A stretch of 14,885 nt of DNA, taken from contig DAOSVX010000013.1 in NCBI GenBank assembly GCA_035379765.1, forward strand, positions 1 to 14,885, in the 5' to 3' direction. Position 1 is the first letter of the stretch; the number at the start of each line of letters is the position of its first letter. Position numbers and translations under genes: made by a program. The notes under the pieces were generated by a model, which was given only the letters and a program-made list of their open reading frames with translations, had not been told where the DNA came from and did no database searches. Positions 1 to 6,409 of the stretch are shown in pieces. Origin of the DNA: DAOSVX01 sp035379765 (GTDB taxonomy: Bacteria > Bacillota_I > Bacilli_A > RF39 > UBA660).

Positions 1-24
1 TACAGCATCTAGTATATTTAACAT
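1..24 (-). CDS. Start of a divergent gene, 8 codons visible
   Basis: An ATG at 22-24 (minus strand) is preceded after 5 nt by a good Shine-Dalgarno site, GAGGTG (positions 30-35). It opens a frame reading MLNILDAV that runs off the left edge. The start signal is the only solid evidence. In Bacillus, rnhC is neighboured by zapA and cvpA, and CvpA-type membrane proteins often begin with a short hydrophobic run of this sort. That identity is a guess from context; eight residues cannot establish it. Confidence 0.5.
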
Positions 25-35
25 TCTAACACCTC

Positions 36-54
36 ATTATAATTATATTATAAT
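36..54. promoter_or_regulatory. Divergent promoter region with a doubled -10-like palindrome
   Basis: The octamer ATTATAAT occurs twice (36-43 and 47-54), separated by TAT. The octamer is its own reverse complement, so each copy offers a TATAAT -10 box on both strands. The right copy (TATAAT at 49-54) could start rnhC transcription near position 61 with a leader of about 43 nt. I see no good -35 box on either strand. In such AT-rich DNA this could be chance, so the promoter call is tentative. Confidence 0.35.
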
Positions 55-103
55 ATTAATGAAAAATAAAGCTAATTATGTTAAAATTAAATAGAGGTGT
101 CCT

Positions 104-1045
104 ATGACAATTGTATTTAAAGTTAGTAATAATGTTAAAAAAATGATGATGGATTATTATCAAGATTTAAGGGTCCCTAAAACTCCACCCTATGCTCTTT
201 TCCAAGCTAATGAAGGTGGAACTATTATTACTTTGTATAATTCTTCTAAAGTAGTATTTCAAGGTATTAGTGCTGATATTGATGCTAATATGTGGATAGA
301 TCAAGAGCTTCATTTAAATAATCGTAATATTAGAAAAGAAATAGAACTAGAAAACAAGAAAAAAGAAGATAAAAAAAAGGATAAATTAGATTATCGTTAT
401 TACAACATGAGTACTGTTGGATCTGATGAAGTTGGTACAGGAGATTATTTTGGGCCTATTGTCGTAACAGCTTCTTTTGTTCCAAGTAATAAAGTATTAG
501 AATTAACTGATTTAGGAGTTAGAGATTCTAAAAAATTAACTGATGAAAAAATGCTTAAAATTGGTCCTGAATTAATTAAAAATTTTAAACATGTTACAAT
601 TATTTTAAATAACAAAAGCTATAATGAATACCAAGCAAAAGGCTATAATATGAACAAAATAAAAGCTATTCTTCATAATAAAGTTCTTACTGAGTTATTA
701 AAAGAAGATATAAAATATGAAAAAATAATAGTTGACCAATTTGTCTATCCAAAAAAATATTACGAACATATTAAAGAAGCAAAAGAAAAAACTACTAATA
801 TTACTTTCTTAACTCACGCTGAAGACGTTTGCTTGAGTGTCGCTGTATCAAGTATTATAAGTAGATACATTTTCTTAAAAGAAATGGATAAACTAAGTAA
901 AGAACTAAAAACAAATATTCCTAAAGGGGCTTCTACCCTAGTAGATGAAGTTGGTAAAAAAATACTGGATAAATATGGAATAGAAAAATTAAAGGAAATA
1001 ACAAAATATAATTTTAAAAATACAGCAAAAATAAAAGGCGAATAA
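104..1045 (+). CDS. rnhC: Ribonuclease HIII
   Basis: This enzyme cleaves the RNA strand of RNA/DNA hybrids, removing R-loops and primers; in low-GC Firmicutes it often stands in for RNase HI. The 313-residue length is normal. Residues 1-95 form the N-terminal substrate-binding (TBP-like) domain and end in a very Lys-rich linker (about 84-94). The catalytic domain starts at GSDEVGTGDYFGP (106-118). The four metal-binding acids are visible as D108, E109, D211 (IIVDQF) and D241 (AEDVCLSVAVSSIISRY). Their spacing matches D97/E98/D202/D232 of the Geobacillus enzyme, as I recall it, so the enzyme should be active. The ATG follows AGAGGTG (93-99) by 4 nt. The gene is the only complete plus-strand gene here and converges on the membrane protein gene, sharing its terminator. 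Confidence 0.95.
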   Translation: MTIVFKVSNNVKKMMMDYYQDLRVPKTPPYALFQANEGGTIITLYNSSKVVFQGISADIDANMWIDQELHLNNRNIRKEIELENKKKEDKKKDKLDYRYYNMSTVGSDEVGTGDYFGPIVVTASFVPSNKVLELTDLGVRDSKKLTDEKMLKIGPELIKNFKHVTIILNNKSYNEYQAKGYNMNKIKAILHNKVLTELLKEDIKYEKIIVDQFVYPKKYYEHIKEAKEKTTNITFLTHAEDVCLSVAVSSIISRYIFLKEMDKLSKELKTNIPKGASTLVDEVGKKILDKYGIEKLKEITKYNFKNTAKIKGE

Positions 1046-1059
1046 AATTCGCCTTTTTT
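1033..1059 (+). terminator. Bidirectional Rho-independent terminator between rnhC and the membrane protein gene
   Basis: A near-perfect hairpin pairs AAAAGGCGAAT (1033-1043) with ATTCGCCTTTT (1047-1057) around a 3-nt loop, followed by T through 1059. On the minus strand the flank reads TTTTATTTTT, so it can stop transcription from both sides. The rnhC stop codon TAA (1043-1045) lies at the tip of the hairpin, so the last codons of rnhC double as the terminator stem. Confidence 0.9.
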
Positions 1060-1636
1060 AAATTAAATCTTCTGTTATATCAAATATATTACCATTAATG
1101 TCTTTAGCATATACAACATAGCCAACTGGTTCATATTCAAAAATTAGAGTATCTTCTACGTAATAAATTTTAACAATATCAGTTAAATTACCAAAATCTG
1201 TTATCATTACTACTTCATTACCACAATCCAAACTATCTATATCTAATGCTGACAAAGTACCATCTTCTTTTATAAACACTAATCTATTGTTGCCATCACA
1301 AACATCACTTTTATCGGCATATACTTCAAATACTTTTATGACATCTGTTTCAACAACTTGTGAATTGACATATACATCTCCTGACTCAGTAATTCGAATC
1401 CTATAATGTTCATTATGATTTAATGTTTTTAGTTCTTCATTCACTCTATTAGTTATAGCTGTTTCAACAAATTCTTCATAGTTAGTCTTTTTGTCAGTAA
1501 CTTTGCTTTCGGCTTCTGTTTCTACATTATCTTCTTTTAAAAATTCATTATAAACATAATAACCACCAAACCCTACCGTTGTTATTAACAGCAACAAAAG
1601 CAAAATAACTACTAGCCCTTTTTTATTTTTTCCCAC
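1058..1636 (-). CDS. Membrane-anchored extracytoplasmic protein of unknown function
   Basis: I do not recognise the family. With the start chosen here the protein has 192 residues. It has a Lys-rich N-terminus, one strongly hydrophobic segment (about residues 8-29, with a run of six leucines) and no lipobox, so it is probably anchored N-in with the rest outside. The outer part has an acidic, Lys-rich linker and then beta-rich segments with 'DG'-type turns (ITESGDVYVN, FIKEDGTLSAL, AKDINGNIFDI), perhaps propeller- or sandwich-like. It has two cysteines (C113, C138). Start choice: an ATG at 1661-1663 lies at or upstream of the expected transcript start, so it cannot be used. GTG at 1634-1636 has the Shine-Dalgarno site GAGAAAGGTG 8 nt upstream. 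The gene lies directly after holA, where Bacillus has rpsT. Confidence 0.75.
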   Translation of the reverse strand: MGKNKKGLVVILLLLLLITTVGFGGYYVYNEFLKEDNVETEAESKVTDKKTNYEEFVETAITNRVNEELKTLNHNEHYRIRITESGDVYVNSQVVETDVIKVFEVYADKSDVCDGNNRLVFIKEDGTLSALDIDSLDCGNEVVMITDFGNLTDIVKIYYVEDTLIFEYEPVGYVVYAKDINGNIFDITEDLI

Positions 1637-1644
1637 TTTATTAA

Positions 1645-1653
1645 CACCTTTCT
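1645..1653 (-). promoter_or_regulatory. Shine-Dalgarno site that decides the GTG start
   Basis: On the minus strand GAGAAAGGTG ends 8 nt before GTG at 1634-1636. The alternative ATG at 1661-1663 has only AT-rich promoter sequence upstream of it and no ribosome site. Confidence 0.7.
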
Positions 1654-1665
1654 CATTCTGCATCT

Positions 1666-1694
1666 ATTATATATAAATTATAATTTTCTGTCAA
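1666..1694 (-). promoter_or_regulatory. Consensus sigma-A promoter for the membrane protein gene
   Basis: On the minus strand, TTGACA (1689-1694) and TATAAT (1666-1671) are separated by exactly 17 nt (1672-1688). Both hexamers match the housekeeping consensus perfectly, the best promoter in the window. Transcription should start near 1658-1660, leaving a leader of about 23 nt to the GTG start. The -35 box lies 3 nt beyond the holA stop codon, so the gene can be transcribed independently of holA. Confidence 0.88.
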
Positions 1695-1696
1695 GT

Positions 1697-2626
1697 TTAT
1701 AATCCCAATAAAAACATTTCTAAGCCAGAATAGCCATTAACTTTACCACTTTTTATTTTAAAATCTAAATCTCCTAAAGAAACTAGCTTATCTAATAATT
1801 CTTGTTCATTAAAATTATAGGAATTACTAATAGCAATATCTACTCTATAAGGATGAATCTTTAATTCACTAACTATCCTACTCTTGTCATAACCTTTATT
1901 TAAATAATATTTAATAGTATAAATTAAACGATATTGACTAGCTAAAAGACCTATTAACATAACTGGTTCTTCTTTATTTTCTCTTAATTTATCAAATACT
2001 TTAAAAGCTTTATCCATGTTTTTAGCAATAACAGCATCACTAAACTTAAAATTAGTTATTAAAGTTTCATTAGATACAATATTACTTATTTCATTATCCT
2101 CTATTACACTTTTATCTTCATAACAAATTAATAATTTATCTATTTCTGGTAATATTAAATCGTAATTACTTTGACATAATTCAATAATTTGCTTAATAGC
2201 TTTTAAAGATATTTTTTTGTTATTAGCTTTAAATTTTTGAGATATTATTTCTATTAAATCTTTCTCTTTTAAAGGTTTCTTTATAATTACAGTAGCTTTT
2301 TCTTTAAATAGTTTTACTATTTTCTTTCTTTCATCTAAAGCCTTAAAAGTAGTAAATATAATTGTTGTATTAGGATTAGGATGATCCATATAATTTGTTA
2401 ACAAAGATATATCTATATCTTTAGATGAATTACTATTAAAAATATAAGAATTTTTAACTACTATATACTTTTTATCAGCAAATAAAGAAACATACTCAGC
2501 TTCTTCAATTAGATCCTCTAAAGAATTTTCTTCTAAATCAAAGTTAATAGTATTTTCCTTAGTTATTTTTTTTATTTCTTCTTCGGTTTCATTATAACTA
2601 GAACTGCTTATTAAATAAAGATTCAT
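1697..2626 (-). CDS. holA: DNA polymerase III subunit delta (clamp loader)
   Basis: Delta is the clamp-loader subunit that opens the sliding clamp so it can be placed on primed DNA. The protein has 309 residues, a little shorter than the usual 330-345. Family landmarks in order are SLFADKKYIVVKN (47-59), LDERKKIVKLFKE (97-109, the 'ld.RkklvK' segment), DLILPEIDKLLICY (156-169), the C-terminal helical-collar region with ASQYRLIY (229-236), and the closing DFKIKSGKVNGYSGLEMFLL (288-307), where K-S-G and the terminal 'LE.fLL' are typical. The delta ATPase core lacks a Walker motif, as expected. AGGTGA (2631-2636) stands 4 nt before the ATG. Its position downstream of comEA-comEC is the conserved Firmicute arrangement, here interrupted by a nuclease pseudogene. 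Confidence 0.9.
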   Translation of the reverse strand: MNLYLISSSSYNETEEEIKKITKENTINFDLEENSLEDLIEEAEYVSLFADKKYIVVKNSYIFNSNSSKDIDISLLTNYMDHPNPNTTIIFTTFKALDERKKIVKLFKEKATVIIKKPLKEKDLIEIISQKFKANNKKISLKAIKQIIELCQSNYDLILPEIDKLLICYEDKSVIEDNEISNIVSNETLITNFKFSDAVIAKNMDKAFKVFDKLRENKEEPVMLIGLLASQYRLIYTIKYYLNKGYDKSRIVSELKIHPYRVDIAISNSYNFNEQELLDKLVSLGDLDFKIKSGKVNGYSGLEMFLLGL

Positions 2627-2642
2627 AATATCACCTATATTT

Positions 2643-2648
2643 ATTATA
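2643..2648 (-). promoter_or_regulatory. Possible -10 box before holA
   Basis: TATAAT occurs on the minus strand in the 53-nt gap between the yhcG-like gene and holA. No matching -35 is visible (a TTGGTA-like sequence is 19 nt away). The predicted transcript start would fall almost on the Shine-Dalgarno site. It is weak support for a holA promoter of its own; holA may instead be read from the comEA operon. Confidence 0.25.
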
Positions 2649-3135
2649 TAACATTTAGGATAGAAATTACCAACAAATACTATTGTTGTATTAAATATTG
2701 TTTAGTAATTATTCTTTTATCACTACAATATTCCATTATAAATTTATTATCTTTTTTACATATAATTATACCAATAGTTTTGCCTTGATTAACTTTCTTT
2801 ATATTATTATCAATATAATTCATATAAATTTGTATTTGACCAATATGTTCTTTTTTTAGTTCAGTTACTTTTAATTCTATCACTACATAACATTTAAATT
2901 TAATATTATAAAGTAATAAATCAACGTAATTATAGTTATTCCCAATTTTTATTTTATATTCATTTTCTATAAAACTAAACCCAGATCCCAGTTCTTTCAT
3001 AAATGATGGTAAATCTTCTAATATTAACTTTTGTAGTATTTTTTCGGAAATGTTGGCATAATTACTAATATTCTTAATTAATATTGGATTTTTAACAAAA
3101 TCGACTATATCATACTCAGTTTTGCTGATTAATTT

Positions 3136-3138
3136 TTA
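3136..3138 (-). other. In-frame nonsense codon (TAA) in the nuclease gene
   Basis: The minus-strand codons around it read GTT ACA AAA TAA AAA TTA ATC. The reading frame is the same on both sides, so a one-base change (for example GAA, AAA or CAA to TAA) is enough. It sits in the linker between the DUF1016_N domain and the PDDEXK domain. Confidence 0.85.
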
Positions 3139-3296
3139 TTTTGTAACTTCATCTAATCTACCATATTCATTAGCTTTAATTCTTCTTTTTAATTCATCTC
3201 TAGTAATTAACATATTTTCGCATATTTGTATATAATAATTGATTTCATTAACATCTTTTAAAGGTATTAATTCTCTATAATGACTCCAACTCAATT

Positions 3297-3320
3297 GGTG
3301 CCCCATTAGGGCACCTTTTT
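3297..3320 (+). terminator. GC-rich terminator-like hairpin, antisense inside the nuclease pseudogene
   Basis: GGTGCCC (3297-3303) pairs perfectly with GGGCACC (3309-3315) around a 5-nt loop (CATTA), followed by TTTTT (3316-3320). On the plus strand this has the full form of an intrinsic terminator. On the minus strand it encodes the KGALMGHQ stretch of the YhcG-like protein. It could stop antisense transcripts or could be a coding coincidence. Seven consecutive, nearly all-G/C pairs are unusual for this AT-rich window. Confidence 0.4.
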
Positions 3321-3579
3321 CAATTATTATATAAAATTGTCTCATTCTTTTTAAATTTGAAATGCCATATCCTTTTCCTATATCAATAGTCAGTTTATTT
3401 GAGTATTCAATTATTATTCCTTCCCCATAGTTTTTACCAGCTTCACTTAACATTTTTCCAACATTATAATACGTATTTAAATCACTTCTATTAATCGAGT
3501 AATTTTTTATTTTTCTATTTATCTCATTATTTATTAATTCATTTTTTATTTCATTATAATAGTTCATTTATATTCCTTT

Positions 3580-5673
3580 CTACGGTATATAAGTTTTAAT
3601 GTTATATTTGTTATTATTTATTTTAATTAATATACTTCCATCTTGATCAGTTCTATAAATTGTACTATTTGCTAAAATATTTAAAACACTTTCTTTAGGA
3701 TGACCATATCTATTATTTTTACCAACACTAATTAATGAACATTTAGGATTGATACTATTTATAAATTCTTCACTACTACTAGTGTTTGATCCATGATGAC
3801 CTACTTTTAAAAAATCGATATCAATTAAATTATATTTATCTAATATATCTTCTTCTCTTATAACTCCAGCATCTCCCATAAATAAAAATTTGTAGTTGTT
3901 AATATTTAAATATACAACACTAGAATTATCATTTTCATTATCATAAATACTAGTATTTAAAAATTGCAATTCATAATCACCTATATTTTCTACTTCTGGC
4001 ACTTGGTAATAATCTATATTTTTGCTTTCCAAAACTTTAATTAATTTATTTTCCAAAGTATTGTAATCACCTATATTAAATATAACTTTTTTAATCTTAA
4101 GGTTATTAACTAAATTAAATGAATCACCTATATGATCATTATCACCATGGGTAATTATTAATAAATCTAAATGATTTAGGCCAATACTTTTTAAAAAAGT
4201 AATAGTACTATCACTAACATTATAAGTACTATTTCTTTCTTGCCAGTCTTCTTTAAAGTATTCTACTTTGCCACCAGTATCTATCATAACAACTTCTTTT
4301 TGATATTTAGTTATAATAACTGCCGAATCCCCCTGACCAACATCTAAAAAATAAACATAATTATTGTAATCAAAGTTATTATGGAATCTATTTAGTATTA
4401 ACATTATAAATATTATTATTAAATATCTTAATTTAGATTTTTTTATAAAAAGAATTAATAATATATAATAGATAATCCAAAAAATGATGCTGATTTTAGG
4501 TATTAAAAAAGCTATTTTTAAATTCAAACTGCTTAATAATTCTAGTAAATTAATAGCTAATTTAAAAATATAATTTAAAAAAGGTAGTAGTAAAGTTAAT
4601 AAAGATAAAGGATATATAATAAAAGTAACTAAGGGTACAAATATTAAATTATTAATAATACTTAGTAAATTAACTTCATAAAAGTTCATTCCCGTAACAC
4701 CTAAACTAAACAAAAAGGCTATAAAAGAAACTTTCAATAAGCTAACAAAATAATTTTTATTACTTAGTTTTTCGCTAGCCATAATAAGACCAAAAGAGGT
4801 TAAAAAAGAATATTCAGCTCCTAGATCATATAATATAAAAGGATTAATAATAATTAAGATACTTAAAGTTAAAATATAAATATTTAGGATTTTAATGTTA
4901 GTATAAAATATTTTATTTAAACTAAGCAAAGAAAAAAACAGAGTGGCTCTCATTACCGAAGGAGCAAATGAAGTTAGAAAAATATAAAACAACAAAAATA
5001 ACATTGTAATAATATATCTTTTAGTTTCTTTTATTCTTATTTTTTTAAGTAAAAACAAAAGCAATCCTGAAAATAAGCCAATATGCATGCCGGAAATAGC
5101 AAATAAATGGCTAACTCCTAGGGTTTGGTAATTTTTATAGATATCCTCATCTAATTTACTTTTATCTCCCAAAATAAACATTTTTAAATAACTGGAGGTA
5201 TCAGAATAACTATTAATTCTTGTTATTAATTTATTTTTAATTTTATAGAAAAAGGGTGGATTATTATCTACTATTGCTATTTCATCAGTTGTCATTATAT
5301 AAAATATTTGATGATTATATAAATACTTTTTATAATTAAAAGTGTTAGGAATAGTATTATTATTTGGTTCTGTTAATTCACCCTTAATATTTATAGTTAT
5401 TCCTAATTTTAAATTTTCTATTAACATTTCTTTTTCTTTTAAAGAAGCAATATAATAGATTCCTTTTATTTTTTCTTTATCTTTTATAATAAAAGATAAT
5501 TTGTCACCATCAATATTATATTTTATTAATTTGCCAGTTATATTATTTGTATTTAAATCATATTTACTTTCATATTTAATTAAGATAGTTTTAGCTATAA
5601 AAAATAAAAAAGCTATTATTAAAAATATATAATAAGGATAATTACACAGTAATATTTTCCTTAATTTGAGCAA
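3580..5673 (-). CDS. comEC: ComEC/Rec2 family DNA internalisation channel
   Basis: This polytopic membrane protein carries transforming DNA as single strands across the membrane. The 697-residue length is typical. Order: N-terminal TM (about 14-32), an extracytoplasmic DUF4131/OB-like part (about 45-135), the Competence domain beginning at LGVSHLFAISGMHIGL (185-200) with many TM helices to about 428, then a metallo-beta-lactamase-like domain. Motifs in that domain are FLDVGQGDS (442-450), H509-x-D511-x-D513-H514 (THGDNDHIGD), FMGDAG (598-603), VGHHGSNTSSS (624-634) and GHPK (657-660). This looks intact, including the putative nuclease site. The start is TTG (5671-5673), supported by AGGAGAG (5681-5687) 7 nt upstream. 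The first 32 nt therefore overlap the end of comEA, which suggests translational coupling. Confidence 0.93.
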   Translation of the reverse strand: MLKLRKILLCNYPYYIFLIIAFLFFIAKTILIKYESKYDLNTNNITGKLIKYNIDGDKLSFIIKDKEKIKGIYYIASLKEKEMLIENLKLGITINIKGELTEPNNNTIPNTFNYKKYLYNHQIFYIMTTDEIAIVDNNPPFFYKIKNKLITRINSYSDTSSYLKMFILGDKSKLDEDIYKNYQTLGVSHLFAISGMHIGLFSGLLLFLLKKIRIKETKRYIITMLFLLFYIFLTSFAPSVMRATLFFSLLSLNKIFYTNIKILNIYILTLSILIIINPFILYDLGAEYSFLTSFGLIMASEKLSNKNYFVSLLKVSFIAFLFSLGVTGMNFYEVNLLSIINNLIFVPLVTFIIYPLSLLTLLLPFLNYIFKLAINLLELLSSLNLKIAFLIPKISIIFWIIYYILLILFIKKSKLRYLIIIFIMLILNRFHNNFDYNNYVYFLDVGQGDSAVIITKYQKEVVMIDTGGKVEYFKEDWQERNSTYNVSDSTITFLKSIGLNHLDLLIITHGDNDHIGDSFNLVNNLKIKKVIFNIGDYNTLENKLIKVLESKNIDYYQVPEVENIGDYELQFLNTSIYDNENDNSSVVYLNINNYKFLFMGDAGVIREEDILDKYNLIDIDFLKVGHHGSNTSSSEEFINSINPKCSLISVGKNNRYGHPKESVLNILANSTIYRTDQDGSILIKINNNKYNIKTYIP

Positions 5674-6325
5674 AGATAGACTCTCCTATTCCCGTGACAT
5701 TCATTATTTCTTCAATAGTTTGAAAATTACCGTTATCCTCACGATAGCTAATTATATTTAAAGCTTTGCTTTCACCTATACCCGATAAAGTCATTAATTC
5801 TTCTTTAGTAGCTGTATTAATTGATATTTTAGTAGTGGTTTCATTTTGTTCTTCAGTTGTTTTAGTATCATCTTCACTTACTACTACACTTGTGGTTTCA
5901 TTTTCTAAACATTCTGTTATATCAACGGCATCACATTCACAAGTTACTTCTTCTTTAGTCAAAGCTTCTGCTAAAGCACTTTTGCTAGAAATAATAATTA
6001 CCATTTCACTAGTTACAGTTTTACTTAAATTAATATTTTTAGTAGTTGCTTTTTTAGTTAAACCTCCCGCCATAGATATAACATCATTAACAATAGCATC
6101 ACTAGACACTTTATAAACTCCAGGATTTTTAACATAACCTTTTATATCAACATATACATCGGTAGTTATATTGGCTTCTTCTTTTTCTTCTACTGTAATA
6201 ATTTTTTCTTCCATCATTGGTTCTTTAGTAAAGTATAAAAATGTCATAATACCTAAAGCAATTAAGATAACTAAAATAATTATTTCTTTATAAAACTTTT
6301 TTAAAATATCTATTACTTGTTCCAT
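5642..6325 (-). CDS. comEA: ComEA, DNA receptor of the competence machinery
   Basis: ComEA binds double-stranded DNA outside the membrane and hands it to ComEC. The 227 residues show a short cytoplasmic start, one TM segment (about 14-32), a SLBB domain (about 54-113; VYVDIKGYVKNPGVY, AGGLTKKA), a Thr/Glu-rich linker with three cysteines (C129, C131, C139), and a C-terminal double helix-hairpin-helix DNA-binding domain (168-225) with SGIGESKALNII and TGIGESIFAQI. The linker is longer than strictly needed and its cysteines are unusual. The ATG is preceded by AGGAGGTG, the best Shine-Dalgarno in the window, at 6 nt. It is the first gene of comEA-comEC-(nuclease)-holA. I could not find a convincing promoter in the 76 nt before it, so competence-specific control is possible but not shown. 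Confidence 0.93.
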   Translation of the reverse strand: MEQVIDILKKFYKEIIILVILIALGIMTFLYFTKEPMMEEKIITVEEKEEANITTDVYVDIKGYVKNPGVYKVSSDAIVNDVISMAGGLTKKATTKNINLSKTVTSEMVIIISSKSALAEALTKEEVTCECDAVDITECLENETTSVVVSEDDTKTTEEQNETTTKISINTATKEELMTLSGIGESKALNIISYREDNGNFQTIEEIMNVTGIGESIFAQIKENITV

Positions 6326-6331
6326 TTACCT

Positions 6332-6339
6332 CACCTCCT
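6332..6339 (-). promoter_or_regulatory. Near-perfect Shine-Dalgarno site of comEA
   Basis: The minus strand reads AGGAGGTG, an 8-base match to the 16S rRNA tail, 6 nt before the comEA ATG. It implies efficient translation once the gene is transcribed. Confidence 0.85.
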
Positions 6340-6380
6340 ATCTTTTATATTAACTAGTTAGTACTTATTTCCTTTAAAAT

Positions 6381-6409
6381 AAAAAATGATTCTTTTTTGA
6401 ATCATTTTT
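6381..6409 (-). terminator. Rho-independent terminator after mutM
   Basis: On the minus strand AAAAATGATTC (6399-6409) pairs with GAATCATTTTT (6382-6392) around a six-A loop and runs into a T tract. The stem is 11 bp but AT-rich. The mutM stop codon TGA (6402-6404) lies inside the stem. It closes the polA-GNAT-mutM unit and separates it from comEA; the symmetry would also allow weak function on the other strand. Confidence 0.8.

Larger units (their letters stand above)
2680..3567 (-). pseudogene. YhcG/DUF1016-type PDDEXK nuclease gene split by one nonsense codon
   Basis: Reading one frame from ATG 3565-3567 to TAG 2680-2682 gives a 295-codon YhcG-like protein broken only by TAA at codon 144. 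The N-terminal part (codons 1-143) is the DUF1016_N helical domain with MRQFY (75-79) and LSWSHYRELIPLKD (92-105). The segment behind the stop continues without a frameshift (KLISKTEYDIVDFVKNP), so the lesion is a single substitution. The C-terminal domain is a PDDEXK nuclease fold: D216 (YVDLLLY) and E231-x-K233 (VIELK), followed by GQIQIYMNY. The catalytic residues are intact. A strong Shine-Dalgarno site, AGAAAGGA, overlaps the comEC stop, so the upstream half is translatable. ATG 2998-3000 has no ribosome site, so the nuclease half is probably not made. The family is associated with mobile DNA and restriction loci; its role here is unknown. A sequencing error is not excluded. Confidence 0.85.

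Noticed and set aside
1661..1663. ATG as start of the membrane protein
   Set aside because: It lies at or upstream of the predicted transcript start of the consensus promoter and lacks a ribosome site.
2671..2688. CAACAA/TTGTTG hairpin at the end of the nuclease pseudogene
   Set aside because: The stem is 6 bp and AT-rich and no T tract follows on the minus strand, so it is not a credible terminator.
2680..3000. Separate small nuclease gene starting at ATG 2998-3000
   Set aside because: No Shine-Dalgarno stands before this ATG, and the preceding 45 codons in the same frame continue the YhcG family sequence, so it is an internal Met of the broken gene.
5766..6116. Plus-strand open frame of 116 codons inside comEA
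   Set aside because: It is antisense to a well-supported gene, has a low-complexity Ser/Val/Leu-rich composition expected of the complement, and shows no ribosome site or family signal.
6351..6360. 10-bp palindrome TAACTAGTTA before comEA as a competence operator
   Set aside because: It is too short to stand out in AT-rich DNA, and no ComK box or competence sigma-factor site could be recognised next to it.
6402..6404. Code 4 (TGA as tryptophan), as in mycoplasmas
   Set aside because: TGA ends mutM at the expected protein length, within a terminator stem, and tryptophan is TGG where checked; no long gene uses TGA inside its frame.
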